Origin: Scilla litardierei
Lineage: Eukaryota > Streptophyta > Magnoliopsida > Asparagales > Asparagaceae
NCBI GenBank assembly: GCA_030789695.1
Contig: CM061141.1
Location: 164,763,579-164,827,578 of the forward strand
Direction: 5' to 3'
Length of the DNA stretch: 64,000 bases
Part shown: positions 22,577-35,340 of the stretch, piece by piece
Layout of the letters: the number at the start of each line of letters is the position of its first letter
Position numbering within the stretch: position 1 is the first letter of the stretch
Made by a program: the position numbers and the translations under genes
Notes under the pieces: model-generated
Database searches by the model: none
What the model was told of the DNA's origin: nothing
Seen by the model: only the letters and a program-made list of their open reading frames with translations

Positions 22577-22744
22577 CAAAGTTGCTTTGAAAAGTTCTTA
22601 ATGGGCACGATGGTAATTTCACCAAAAGGGAAGATACCAAAAGGCCGCAATGGATCGAATCGAACAATAGGTAGGGGTCGAGCGCAAGAATCGCGCCTGA
22701 GGTTGAGCTCAGGCGCATTTTCCCCATATATATATATACACACA

Positions 22745-23722
22745 CTAGTTATAACATGTGCCCACGGGCACGGTTCATTTAAAATTTTCTCCTGCGAAAT
22801 TTGTGTTCCCAAAAATTAGGTCCACAGCCAAAATTTTAAAAGAACAACAAATTAGTGTAAAAATATTTAGCGACACGGACGCGAAACAACAAATACGGCA
22901 CTGGCGCCTTCGGGGGAGAACAACAAATTCGGCGTGGACGCCTTCGGCGTGGAACAACAAATTCGGCACGGGTCCTTCGATGTAGAACAACACGCGCACG
23001 CCTTCATTGCGGAACTACAAATTCGACACAGAACAACAAATTCGGCGTGGAACAACAAATTAGCCTAAAAATTTAGTGGAACAACAAATTCGGCGTGGAA
23101 AAATGCTCGAGTGCATTCGGTGCGGAACAAAAATTCAGCACGGGCGCCTTTGGCGCGGAACAACAAATTAGCGTAAAAAATTGTGTGGGCGTCATTTGTT
23201 GGTGCGGAACAATGCGCGAGCGCATTCAGTAACAAATTCGGCATGGGCGGAACAACAAATCAGGGTAAAAAAATTTAGCGGGCGCCTCCGAAGCAGAACA
23301 ACAAATTAGTGTAAAAAAATTTAGCGGGCGCCTCCGAAGCGGAACAACAAACCTCAGGGTATTTTTCGGTGACGGTATTAATTTAAATTTTTTTACGCTA
23401 GTTTGTTGTTCCGCTAAATTTTTTTAGCTAAGTTTTTTACTTTGTTTAATTTAATGGTATCTTTCCCAAGACACTTTTAATTTCAAAATTTTGGTCCCCA
23501 AGACACTTTTTCCCCCAAAATTTAATCTCCACAATATTTGCCAATACAATTTTAATTTTAAAGTTTTGGTTCCCAAGACACTTTTCCCCCTTAAGTTTTC
23601 CCACTAAAATTTTCACAAACTCCAATCTCAACCATTGATTTACCAAGATCAAATCTCAGCCACTCTTTGTCTTGTCCTAGTCAGCCCTAGAATTCAAAAA
23701 AGGTTGTCAAATTTATAATAGA
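22745..23722 (-). mobile_element. Helitron-like element H1
   Basis: Read on the minus strand, the element starts TC-TATTATAAATTTG (23722) and ends in a hairpin of GTGCCC/GGGCAC, a short spacer, then CTAG (22748-22745) followed by T. TC at the 5' end, a hairpin close to a terminal CTRR, and insertion at an A-T site are Helitron hallmarks. The interior (22860-23340) is a degenerate array of the phrase AACAACAAATT with GGCG-rich links, and an inverted copy lies near 23395-23425. No RepHel protein is encoded. Confidence 0.6.
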
Positions 23723-23770
23723 TATATAACATATATATATGTTATATATATAACATATATATATATATAT

Positions 23771-23802
<32 letters not shown>
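23723..23802. repeat. (TA)n-rich tract
   Basis: Alternating TA with interspersed AACATA. It separates H1 from the foldback MITE; the tract continues after the MITE at 24197-24211. Confidence 0.9.
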
Positions 23803-23804
<2 letters not shown>

Positions 23805-24196
23805 GTTGACTAGGATCCATTCAGATGGATCAAACATGCGGATCCATCCAAGTGGAATTTAAAGCTAGACAATGTAAATAGAAAATCCGACCGTTGGATG
23901 TCATCTAACATGTCTAAACTAGCTCCAAACAAAATTTCAACTAATTTGGACATGTTTTGCCCATGCATCAAGTGGTTGCAAAATTAGCCGATTTTATAAC
24001 TATTCAAAAACATCGATTTTGCAACCACTTGATGCATGGGCAAAACATGTCCAAATTAGTTGAAATTTTGTTTGGAGCTAGTTTAGACATGTTAGATGAC
24101 ATCCAATGGTCGGATTTTCTATTTACATTGTCTAGTTTAAATTCCACTTGGATGGATCCGCATGTTTGATCCATCCGAATGGATCCTAGTCAACCT
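23803..24196. mobile_element. Foldback MITE M1
   Basis: Arms of about 182 bases (23803-23984 and 24016-24196) are near-perfect inverted copies, opening AGGTTGACTAGGATCC and closing with its complement; the loop is about 30 bases. Insertion is inside a TA tract, so a TA target duplication is possible but cannot be shown. A transcript would fold into one long hairpin. Confidence 0.85.
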
Positions 24197-24211
24197 ATAT
24201 ATATATATATA

Positions 24212-26402
24212 CTAGTCATTACCCGTGCCCATAGGGCACGGTTTATTTAATGGCTGAGTTTTTCTTCCCCACAAATTTCAAGTTCACCCAAATTTCAAGT
24301 TTTCCCACAAAATTTCAAGTTTCCCCCCAAATTTAAGTTTTCCCACAAAATTTAAGTCCCCCCAAAATTGTCATTACCACCTAGGACAAACTTGCCACGT
24401 AGGACAAAGCTTTGTCCTAGTAGGATAAGATTCAAAATCTTCATAGAATTGGAAAAAAATGGCCGGAAGGGGTGAGAATAAAACGTGTGGGCGTGTGTGT
24501 GGGGAGGGTCCATAGGCAAAAATACAAAAACCGGGGTTGTTTGTGCAAAATTCCCCACCTCCTCTTTTATCCCTCAAAATCTCATCTCTTATATTTTCTC
24601 TTATTCAATTTCCCTGTTTTATATAATAGATATCCAAATTCTCTTATCCAATTTCTCATGTCCAAATTCTCTTATCAATTTCTCTTGATAACATCCGTCT
24701 TTTATATAATAGATATCCCTTATCCAATTTCTCTTGTCCAATATCTCTTATCCAATTTCTCTTGATAACATCTCTCGTTTGTAATATAGATATCACTTAT
24801 CCAATTTCTCTTGATAACATCACTCTTATCCAATTTCTCTTGATAACATCACTCTTATCCAATTTCTATTGTCCAATATCTCTTATTCAATTTCTCTTGA
24901 TAACATCCCTCTTTTATAATATAGATATCTCTTATCCAATTTATCTTGTCCAATACCTCTAATCCAATTTCTCTTGATAACATCCCTCTTTTATAATATA
25001 GATATCTCTTATCCAATTTCACATGTCCAATATCTCTTATCCAATTTCTCTTGATAACATCCCTCTTTTATAATATAGATATCTCTTATCCAATTTCTCA
25101 TGTCCAATATCTCTTATCCAATTTCTCTTGATAACATCCCTCTTTTATAATATAGATATCTCTTATCCAATTTCTCTTGATAACATCCCTCTCTTATAAT
25201 ATAGATATCTCTTATCCAATTTCTCTTGTCCAATATCTCTTATCCAATTTCTCTTGATAACATCCCTTTTTTATAATATAGATATCTCTAATCCAATTTC
25301 TCATGTCCAATATATCTTATCCAATTTCTCTTGATAACATCCCTCTTTTATAATATAGATATCTCTTATCCAATTTCTCTTTTCCAATATCTCTTATCCA
25401 ATTTCTCTTGATAACATCCCTCTTTTAAAATATAGATATCTCTTATCCAATTTCTCATGTCCAATATCTCTTATCCAATTTCTCTTGATAACATCCCTCT
25501 TTTATAATATAGATATCTCTTATCCAATTTCTCTTGATAACATCCCTCTCTTATAATATAGATATCTCTTATCCAATTTCTCTTGTCCAATATCTCTTAT
25601 CCAATTTCTCTTGATAACATCCCTCTTTTATAATATAGATATCTCTTATCCAATTTCTCTTTTCCAATATCTCTTATCCAATTTCTCTTGATAACATCCC
25701 TCTTTTATAATATAGATATCTCTTATCCAATTTCTCTTTTCCAATATCTCTTATCCAATTTCTCTTGATAACATCCCTCTTTTATAATATAGATATCTCT
25801 TATCCAATTTCTCATGTCCAATATCTCTTATCCAATTTCTCTTGATAACATCCCTCTATTATAATATAGATATCTCTTATCCAATTTCTCTTGATAACAT
25901 CCCTCTCTTATAATATAGATATCTCTTATCCAATTTCTCTTGATAACATCCCTCTTTTATAATATAGATATCTCTTATCTAATTTTTCATGTCCAATATC
26001 TCTTATCCAATTTCTCTTGATAACATCCCTCTTTTATAATATAGATATCTCTTATCCAATTTCTCTTTTCCAATATCTCTTATCCAATTTCTCTTGATAA
26101 CATCCATCTTTTATAATATAGATATCTCTTATCCAATTTCTCTTTTCCAATATCTCTTATCCAATTTCTCTTGATAACATCCCTCTTTTATAATATAGAT
26201 ATCTCTTATCCAATTTCTCTTGATAACATCCCTCTCTTATAATATAGATATCTCTTATCCAATTTCTCTTGTCCAATATCTCTTATCCAATTTCTCTTGA
26301 TAACATCCCTCTATTATAATATAGATATCTCGTATCCAATTTCTCTTGTCCAATATCTCTTATCCAATTTCTCTTGACAACATCCCTCTTTTATAATATA
26401 GA
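24212..26402 (-). mobile_element. Helitron-like element H2 with amplified 5' end
   Basis: The minus-strand 3' end has CCGTGCCC-TAT-GGGCACGGG, then TAATGA, then CTAG (24215-24212) and T. The first 360 bases (24212-24575) are AT/C-rich motifs of the CACAAATTTCAAG type shared with H4. The rest, 24576-26402, is a tandem array whose unit contains the 5' terminus itself. No protein is encoded. Confidence 0.6.
24576..26402. repeat. Nested tandem array, 49-bp and 77-bp units
   Basis: Successive TATAATATAG starts are 49 bases (25146 to 25195) or 77 bases (25195 to 25272) apart. The long unit is the short one plus a 28-base insertion of the type GTCCAATATCTCTTATCC. About 25 units are present and most match closely. 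On the minus strand each unit carries TCTATATTATAAAAG, the presumed 5' terminus of the Helitron family. ORFs in the first units are repeats in translation. Confidence 0.88.
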
Positions 26403-26504
26403 TGTATATATATACTACTCATAACCCGTGCCCGTGGGCACGGTTCATTAAAGATTTTCCCCCGCAAAATCTTTGTTCCCAAAAAATTATTTACACAGCT
26501 AAAA

Positions 26505-27065
26505 TTTAAAAGATCAACAAATTAACGTAAAAATATTTAGCGGCACCGGCGCCTTCGGCGTGGTCGCCTTTGGTGCAGAACAACAAATACGGCATGCCTT
26601 CGGTGTGGAACAACAAATTCGGTGCGGGTGCCTTCGACGCAAAACAAAAAATTCGGCGGGGGCGCCTTTGGTGCGGAACAACGCGCGATCGCCTTTGGTG
26701 CGAAACAACAAATTCAGCGAGGACGCCTTCGGTGTGGAACAACGCGCGAGCGCCTTTCGTGCAGAACAACAAATTCGGCGCAGGAGCCTTCGACTCGGAA
26801 CAACAAATTAGCGTAAAAAATTTAGTGGAACAACAAATTTGATGCGAAACAATGCACGAGCGCATCGGCGTGGAACAACAAATTCGACGCGGGTGCCTTT
26901 GGTGCGAAACGACATATTAGTGTAAAAAAATTGCGCAGGGACCTTTAGCGCGGGCGCCGCTTGTTGACACGGAACAACCGCGAGCACATTCGGTGCGTAA
27001 CAACAAATTCGGGGCAGACGCCTTTGGCACGGAACAATAAATTTGCGTAAAAAAATTTGGCGGGC
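26505..27065. repeat. AACAACAAATT/GGCG degenerate repeat array of H3
   Basis: Phrases such as GGAACAACAAATTCGGCG alternate with CGCCTTCGGCGTGG. The same vocabulary fills H1 at 22860-23340. Frames here appear open only because of the repeat. Confidence 0.8.
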
Positions 27066-28190
27066 CCCTTCACAAAATCCCTTTATTACTTCGCAAAAGA
27101 ATGCTAGGAAAAAATGTCAATAAAAGAAAGGATAATAATTGAACCAGAGCCTGCTCAAGCAGAAGTCCCTACCAAAAACATTCAAGCTTGATATAAATTT
27201 AAAAATATAAAGATGGGGAAAATAAAAAACATACAACAAAGACAACAAAACTAAAAAGCAGAGACGTTCATTTTAAGCTAACAAAATCTATGAAATGTTC
27301 ATCTTCATATTGATTTAAATACATGCTACATCATTCATAGCCACGACAAAGTTGCCTCAATATACAAATAACAGTACGAATTTTACAACTACTAATGTCA
27401 AATTTAGCTCAAATCTAGCCTCGGTACTGATAGAACAATCAGGAGTTCTACCATGCAAAATGCACCTGGCCAACAACTCCCTTCTTGATCCCCAGCAACA
27501 TATCACACCTCATATACATTAGCATAACACTTTCACGACTGGTCATAAAATAGAGTATAATAAAATTGATATTAGTGAGAGAAACCAAAAAAGCAAGTAT
27601 ACTTGAATAATACTTGAAGAATGAAATACAAAGTATGTAGCCTAAAATGTGCCATGTTTGACACCTGTCACACTATACTTGCATAAAGTTGTCAGACTCG
27701 TAGCATGCACGCCGGATACATGCCAATTTTCAAGGAACTGTAAAATTATGCACAAATGGCTTGTAAAATTAAATGAAATTCTAAAGAATGGGTAAAATTT
27801 CATGTATATACCTTCTCCTAATCTTGCGTGTTATTCAACAAAGTTTGTTTTGGACCCATCTGTGCTCACCTTGTGACCTGACATTTATTTAAAAAATCCC
27901 AAATTTGCGTGAATAAATAACATGAAAAATGAAATTTATTTAAAAAATCACAAAAAATGATGGAATCCTAAAATATATCGCGAGAACATTAATATTTTTC
28001 AAAATATATTATATTTAAGAGCAGACAGATATTAACATTGCTTTAGATAACTACATGTCAGTAAGTCTGTGCCATGGTACCCTACTGAATAGTTTTGTAC
28101 TTTGTATGATCACAGGTACTTATTGCCATAAATATGATTTCTTTTTAATTTGCTCTCATGAGAATTCATTTACTTGCATATATTCAACAG
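27066..28190. other. H3 interior, no recognised feature
   Basis: AT-rich sequence. I see no coding exon before 28191, although intronic sequence of the captured gene is possible. Confidence 0.4.
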
Positions 28191-28860
28191 TTGCTGATGT
28201 CTTCCAGTATCCATGAAGATCATGGTCATGGGAAACTATATCAAGATTATTTGGAAGTAGGTAATGCAAACATTGACTTTTGTTTGACATTTTGGCTTAT
28301 CATGTCTGAGACTTTTACATTTGATTATGGAAATGGACTTCATAAATGATGCAATTGTGACATTAGATGCTTTTGCTGATACTTTCAACATTTGATATGA
28401 GGTAGATGATATACCTTACGAATTCTATCCTTTGGGTTTATAACTTTTTTAGTAGCTTTGGGTTTATACTTGTACAAAAAATTTCAATTGTAATGATATA
28501 TTTAATTTTTCATTAAATGATTGACTTGCAGTGATGGAAGCGAAGACCTGCTAAGCACCCTAGCAAAATTGCATGAGTCTTTTCTGCCATCTCTACGGCA
28601 AGTCTTCACCCTTGTTTCTAACAATAGAAGTGGTGTATCACAAAATATATCCGGTGGTGAGATCCAAAACCTAGTCCTCTGTTTAAAAATGTTATCAATG
28701 AGACTTGTCAGCTTAGGATAGAAGTTAGTGGACCTCTGTTACCTATGTGATGACCCTGTTGAAGACAACCTCCTACAAAATACAACAAAAATGTTTCCTG
28801 CTAAAGTTGAAGATCATGCAATAAGAGGAGATATTATTGTAAAAACCCCTATTCATATTT
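28191..28860 (+). pseudogene. Captured exons resembling plant ASCC2-like (CUE protein) gene
   Basis: Three coding blocks appear in one order. The first is HEDHGHGKLYQDYLEV (28191-28260), preceded by CAG and followed by GTAATG. The second is MDFINDAIVTLDAFADTF, near 28337-28390. The third runs 28532-28860 and contains DLLSTLAKLHESFLPSLRQ, LKMLSMRLVSLG and TKMFPAKVED. From memory these match the middle of the plant homologue of activating signal cointegrator 1 complex subunit 2, a ribosome-rescue and repair factor. A TAG near 28719, where family members have Trp, truncates the third block, and exon frames do not join cleanly. N- and C-terminal parts are absent. It is a gene fragment, antisense to the Helitron. 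The family name needs a search. Confidence 0.55.
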
Positions 28861-30934
28861 GTGGACTAACTGTGATCCAATTATATAACTATCTGTTCCT
28901 GTTAACATTCCAGACAGTTCTGGCACAAACTCTGTTGTAAAGCTGCTCAAAATATATACACCTATGAAATAATCGAATATACTTAATTGTAAAGCTGGCA
29001 CAAACTCTGTTGTAAGGCCTAACACATCAAAAAAATCGAATATACTTAATGGTACATTCAGAGAGAAACCCTCTAGTACATCAAAAAACAAAAACAAATC
29101 CCAACTCACAGCAACAGAAGTACAAAAGGCCAATCGAAGTATAAATAGTACAAACTATTTTCAAGCCAAACAAAACAAAATCATTGAAACAATACTTTAA
29201 CCAGGATAACAATCTCCACCATATCTGCAGTCCAAGCTCTGCAAGGCCTCACCTAGATAAAATTCACCTCATTAGGCCAACTAAAGAGCTCCCATTCTCA
29301 CATACCTATCTAAATCAACATGCTCTTGATGAATATTATCGATAACTTCCCCTTGATCTTCCATGTTAGCAGCATTAACGTAGAATCAGCAGCTCCGGCT
29401 TAAGCTCTCAGCCCGCAACTCCTCCATGTGTATATCCCCTTGCAAGATGCCATGCCAACTAAGGGAGTAAGTTAGCTAGCCATAAAAACACAGAGGAGTT
29501 AATAGCATGCAAAGTGAACATCTCTAGAATTAGCATTAGAAAACATTCATTTTTGTTGCTTCCATGTTACAGGGAGATCTAAATCTAAATGAGCATGATT
29601 GCCATTCCATGTGACCTGAACTATGCCAATAATCATATGATGATATTACAGGCACTTAGGATACATTTTTGTTGCTTCCCATACTATTACTGGTAGATCT
29701 TACCAATGCTTCTTAAGGCACTGTCAAATTTTAGAATAAAATACCATGATGCACCCATGCATGCATCCAATGTCATGAAGATCATTTACTGACTTGTGGC
29801 AAAATATTTTCACACATTGATAATACTGGAATCTACCAAGCATTGATCATGTAACTTTATAGTCTTGTTTGTTTATACTTAACTGAAATTGTCTTCATGT
29901 TTAAGCATCTTACTGATTAGTGATTACCATGAAAGGCAGGATGTATTAAATACATGAACTTGTCAAGCCCCATATTTGTTTTGTTTTGTTAGACAAAAGA
30001 AATCATCTAACTGCAACTTACACAACTGTTTCATCCTTACATGAATCTGAACTTCAGTCTTCTAAATTATAGTATTTCTATTATCGCTAACTATGAATTC
30101 AAATGTCATTTCTTCAACATGACATGAATACTTTTATGGACAAATAGATATTGACCATTGCCGTATGTTATGAATATTCATGTACATCAATCTCATGTTC
30201 AAGTTGCTAAGCTATTGAACTATCTCAATGTTGTTTTCCAAAAGATGTAATGAGGTGAATTCAGAATTTATCATGGAATAAAAGAAATAGAAAATGGGGA
30301 GAAATCCAAAGCAGTGGTAAACTTTGCTGCATGTTATTCCTTATTTCTATTACCATTCCAACAAAAAGAGAGGTTGTCCGCTTTTTGCATGAGCTTCTCC
30401 ACCCATGGAAAATAAATATATATCTTCAAAACCAGCAGAAACAGGGAAACGATCTTGGTTCAACAATCACACAATTAAATAAAATTAATGCAAATATTAT
30501 AGGTAACCTGCCTCTAAAAAAGGAATGTACCAAATCTGGAAAGTAACATGTGGATTATATCTCCATAACACTATAGCACAGTAGTAAAAAAATTCTGCAT
30601 GATTCCCTAATCTGAGCATTAAAAATTAGTGCTAAATAAAAATTAAAAACAAAAGCTTAAGAATCAGATGTAAGCTAAATTTTAACTTAGTGAATTCATC
30701 ATTCGAAACCTGAAGCTTTTTCTATATTCATGCTTTAACCTCGTTTAAAGTCTCACTTTCATTAATGATCAGAAAGAAAGGTTCTCCAAAATTCTGAACT
30801 CGTTGTTGAAATATAAGACAGATTTAGTTTCTACAACAGGGAACATTATTTTACATGACTTTCTAAGATCCAATAGAGAATCGATCAAAGCAATAGCTGA
30901 TTACATAGGATGATATCAAATAAAAAGATGAAAA

Positions 30935-30935
<1 letters not shown>
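28861..30935. other. H3 interior, noncoding
   Basis: AT-rich. A short direct duplication of GGCACAAACTCTGTTGTAA occurs near 28921 and 28995, and CGAATATACTTAAT recurs near 28974 and 29037. No supported gene. Confidence 0.4.

Positions 30936-30964
<29 letters not shown>
30936..30964. repeat. (TG)n microsatellite
   Basis: About 14 uninterrupted TG units. Confidence 0.95.
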
Positions 30965-30967
<3 letters not shown>

Positions 30968-31829
30968 AAATATTTTTAATTAATATCGGCCACAAAAGAA
31001 AAACACTCAATATTAAAGTACTTATAAATGCATGATACTTTTCCTAATTTACAATAGGGTAAAAGGTTTAGAAGCACAAAAAGCAAAGTACTACCACGGG
31101 GGATCCCTTTCCTAACGCTGCCTATATTCATCGTGATCCATTTCTTATTGATTAAATTTGGTGGAGATGATTTATTGCTGAAGTCCAATATTTGTCGTGA
31201 TCCCTTTCCTGACGACCTAGCTGCAATCAAAACAAAAAAGATCCCATCCAATGAACAAAACTAATAGTTAAATCATTAAAATAGATAGAGGGATAAAGAA
31301 GAGATATGAGATTTTTACATCTTGGAGAGCTTGTCTGGGGAACCCCCGGTGACCATAGCGATGCGGAGGAGAGAGCGAGCTCCGCATTGAGATCATTCCG
31401 CTGCCTTTGACATCTGTTTCAACTTATGAACCATGATTCTTGATGTGAACATGAAAGAACAACAAAGATCAGATGAGACCAAAGATATAAAAAATAATCA
31501 TAGAATTATAAGAAAATAAGAAGAAATTTTGCCTATTTACATAGTAGACCAATAAAAGGAAATCCAACGGAAAATTTTACCCATTTTACCCATAGCTGGA
31601 ATTTTCAAATTCCAGCTATGAACTCAGATATATAACCATATAATCCCAAAAAAATCAACAAAATCGAGATAAAATCAGCAGATCGATGATCAAGGATACC
31701 TCGAATTCAATACTCAGAGCAATCGAGAACTCCGATCAGCTCCCGGTATACGATTGCGACACCTATCAGAAGTGATTCACACGCATTCATCATCTTCACG
31801 ATGGAGAAAAGAGAGAAACCGAAAAAAGT

Positions 31830-33260
31830 CTATATAAATCTTTAAATGCTAATGACTTTTGATGTTATGAAATTAAATTATGATGATGTTTTATGAAAAA
31901 GTTTGTATAATTCAAAATTTTTATACATGTTCAATTGATAAAACATCATCATAATTTGCTTACATGCACAATTTTTGGAAGTCTGTAAGCAATTGATACT
32001 CTCAAAATATGCATACAATCACATTTGCTACAGGCACAATTGAACTAAAAATTATGGTTATATGCACATTTAGTTCAATAAAACATCACTTTTAGTTCAA
32101 TTATACAGGCACATTTAGTTCAATAAAGCATCAGCATAATTTACTTACATGCATAATGGTTTATGAAAATGTATGTAATCTGTATAGTTCACAAAATTAA
32201 TTTATGCAAAAGTCTGTATAATTATAATGGAGCTAAAATTTTGTGAACTAAAAAAAATTCACTCGATTACAGTGACAATTTTTTTGAACTTGATTACCGG
32301 CACAAATTTTTTATGAAACGACATGCATAATTGTTTAGAAACTTGATCCAAGACTATTCAAAAAAATTATGCAGGTCATTCACAATTGTTTAAAAACTTG
32401 ATCAAGTCAACATGTGCGGGTCAACTTGATCCAAGACATCAAAAATGTTTAGGCGCAATTTCTTAGTAAAAATAAACTTTTCTTTTTGTGAATGACTTAG
32501 ATCAAAATGAACTGAAAACATGTTTATTTTTACAACATGCATCAAATAAAAATTTGAATTGCAAAGTCTTGGATCAAGTTGACATGCACAATTGTTTATT
32601 TGATGCATGTTGTAAAGTATATCAAGTTGTCCTGCACAATTCAAAATTTTTCCTGCAACATACCAAGTAAAAGAAATCAAATAAACAACATGCATCAAAT
32701 GACTTGGAGGAATGTCCTGAAAATTTGCAGGACAAATTTGCAGGACAAATTTTCAGCCAAACTTACAGTCCAAGACTTTAAGTCATACCTGCAAAATTTG
32801 TCCTGCAACAATTGTTTATGTCATTTGATCTAAGTCCTGTAAATGAATTTAAGTCATACCTACAAACTTTAATTCATTTGATCCAAGTCCTGCAACAATT
32901 GCAGGTATGACTTGGAAATGACTTGGATCAAATGACTTGGAGGAATGTCCTGCAACAATTGAAAAAAATTTCAATTGTGCAGGTTAACATGCATTAAATG
33001 ACTTGGAGGAATGTCATGCAACTTGATCCAAAAATTTGCAGGTATGACTTGTAAAAGAAATCAAGTTTGGATGAAAATTTGTCCTGAAAATGTTGTTTAT
33101 TTGACTGCACAATTGTTTATTTGATTTCTTTTACTTGGTATGTTGCAGGTCATGAACTGATTTTTTTAGAGCGAATGATATGCACAATTGTTTAGAAACT
33201 TGATTACACTATTCACAAAAATTCACTTGAAAAAAAATTCACTTGATTACGGGCACACTT
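31830..33260. repeat. Mosaic of short direct and inverted repeats in H3
   Basis: Phrases such as ATGCACAATTGTTTA, AATGACTTGGAGGAATGTCC, CTTGATCCAAG and TCCTGCAACAATTG recur many times in both orientations, without a fixed period. The block adjoins the LRR fragment. No protein frame is convincing. Confidence 0.75.
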
Positions 33261-33264
33261 TCGC

Positions 33265-33480
33265 TTAATTTGATTTCCAAGAAACCTCGAGTGTAGTGAG
33301 CCGAGAGAGCTTGGAGAAAGACCTAGGTATCTTGCCAGAAATGAAGTTACGATCAAGCAAGAGCACCTCCTTGTTGACAGCATTCACCAAACTTTGATGG
33401 ATGTTGCCTGTTAGAGAATTTCTCGACAAATCGAAGACCTTAAGGGAAGTCATCTATCCAAGCTCAGCCGGGATCTCTCG
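33265..33480 (-). pseudogene. Leucine-rich-repeat fragment (LRR receptor kinase type)
   Basis: The minus strand encodes about three plant-type LRRs: TSLKVFDLSRNSLTGNI, then LVNAVNKEVLLLDRNFISGKI, then SKLSRLTTLEV. Spacing matches the 24-residue extracellular LRR of receptor-like kinases. An in-frame TAG upstream separates it from IPAELG, and TAA ends it after WKSN. No kinase or signal peptide is nearby. It is a fragment captured in H3 or a relic predating it. Confidence 0.7.
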
Positions 33481-35035
33481 TGATAACATATGGATATATA
33501 ACGCATATATAGTCCAATATTGATAACTATGCCAACTAATATTCCAAATTATATGTTTAAACTATTTAAAGAAGCTGAATGCAAGGAAAAAAAAGGAAAG
33601 GAAAAGAATTAATAGAGAACCCTGCACTGGCAACATTAAACCAACAATGCAGCACAAAAACATAAGTTTACATTCACAGTCCAAACGAAATAATTTTCAG
33701 CACAACACAAAAACAAAACTTCAAAAACTATGAATCAAAAGTAGTTGCCTTTTGATTACACTTGATATACATGTGAATATGCCACAAACGTTCCAATGTA
33801 ATCAGAAGCCCCAAAGTTATGCTCGGTTTATTAATCATTTTTCCAAACCAGCTTCGTCTTTAATACACAAGCTGATATAACAGGAGAACCACATTCTCAA
33901 ACTTATCATTGTTCCTTTTAAAACAAATAAAAATGATAAAATATAAGTAACTGAGGGAACTTAATAGAATTATAAAACTGAATGAAAACCTGAAGAGTTG
34001 TATCAATGTTTTTAGCCCTCTGAGGAAAAACCTAATAGAATTATAACAATCAATTAAGCATTCAAATGTTCAAAATATAAGTAACTAATGAAAACATAAA
34101 TGGAAAAAAATATAAGTAACTTATAAAAAATTTCCATCATTTCCAAGATTAAGAGATACGGTAAACAAAACGTGTAGAATTCGAAATTCTTGATGTATGG
34201 CAGTCTTTAACTGCTATATTCCAGTAGTCCTTATTGTTAGTAGCTTTTATGGGCTACATGTTCTACTACTCTAATGTTTAAAATTGTGTTATCGTTTTAT
34301 CTCTTGCAATTAACAACAAAAAATAAAACTTACATCTTTGGTAGCAACGATACATACATCTGTTGAAATGCATGTCTTGGCAAGCATTAAAATGGAAAGA
34401 AATAACCTTTCAGATGGATTAAAAACGGACCTTATTCAAAAAGAGACCCATGTTATTGACAGGTGTTACAAAAGTAGAAGAATTTCACCTGCTACACTTC
34501 TGACAAAACCGCCGCTCCTGACCAACAACGATGACCTTGGGGCATTTAGAATGGATTACACAGACTATGCTTATGATGGTAGTCCTTGGCTCCACTGAAA
34601 TTGACGGTAAAACCTTCAACCTGACATCACAAAAACAGGAATTTAGGTAAACATGTTATTTAGCATCTCCAATATTCATTAAAAATCTGTAAATTAGCAT
34701 CTCCAATATGCATCTGCAAGAAATGAGCATCTCCAATTACCAAAATCTGCAAAGATTAACAAAAATGATTAAAAGGCATAAACTTTCTGCAACTGAGCAA
34801 AGCTTGTTAGATCTGCAGGATGTTCTGCAATTATCTTATCAACTAATACTCTTGTCACATGCTCATGCATGACATGCTATTAATTTAACGATAATTAGAT
34901 ATATTAGGATTAGAAGAAACACTAAAGAAGAGTTGTCTATCAACGATTAAGAACATGCACTCAAATTGGTTACTACACAGTAACCAAATTCAACAAATTA
35001 GGAACTTGGGCTCTCAAGCTACAATCCATCAATAA

Positions 35036-35340
35036 ACAGTAACATGCAAATCATATAAAAGGAGAGAACCCAGATGTCAAATAGCTAGTTAGGAGCAAAC
35101 CCAAAAATCAAAAGATCATTTTGATCGATAAAATCGATGAAAGGTCTTACCTTTGGGTTGATAGTCTCGACGGTGACCCTAGCGCTGGAAGCAGAAGCAG
35201 ACATGGGCTTGTAATAACATGCAATTCACAGAAAAGGAGAGAATCGAGATGGGAAATAGCTAATTAGGAACCCATAAATCAAAAAATCTCAATTTGACTC
35301 ATAAAATTGATGAAAGGTATCACCTTTGGCCCGATGCACA
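35036..35340. repeat. Tandem duplication around a splice-donor-like exon
   Basis: Sequence near 35036-35160 (AAAGGAGAGAACCCAGATG... to TGAAAGGTCTTACCTTTGG) recurs near 35218-35340 with about 15-20% differences. The left copy ends in an exon of 18 codons on the minus strand (ATG at 35204, donor GTAAG at 35150-35146). The right copy has GTGATA at the donor position. The 18-codon product begins MSASASSARV; I do not assign it. The region 33481-35035 holds no other supported gene. Confidence 0.5.

Noticed and set aside
23723..24211. TA-rich tracts as replication origin or matrix attachment site
   Set aside because: No supporting motif beyond TA repeats; microsatellite expansion at Helitron and MITE junctions is sufficient.
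24576..26402. Regular repeats resembling a CRISPR array
   Set aside because: Units abut without unique spacers, periods are mixed 49/77 bp, and the context is plant transposons. It is a tandem array.
35151..35204. First exon of alanine aminotransferase
   Set aside because: The 18-codon product ending ETINPK followed by a donor resembles that N-terminus, but no next exon was found downstream, so I left it unnamed.
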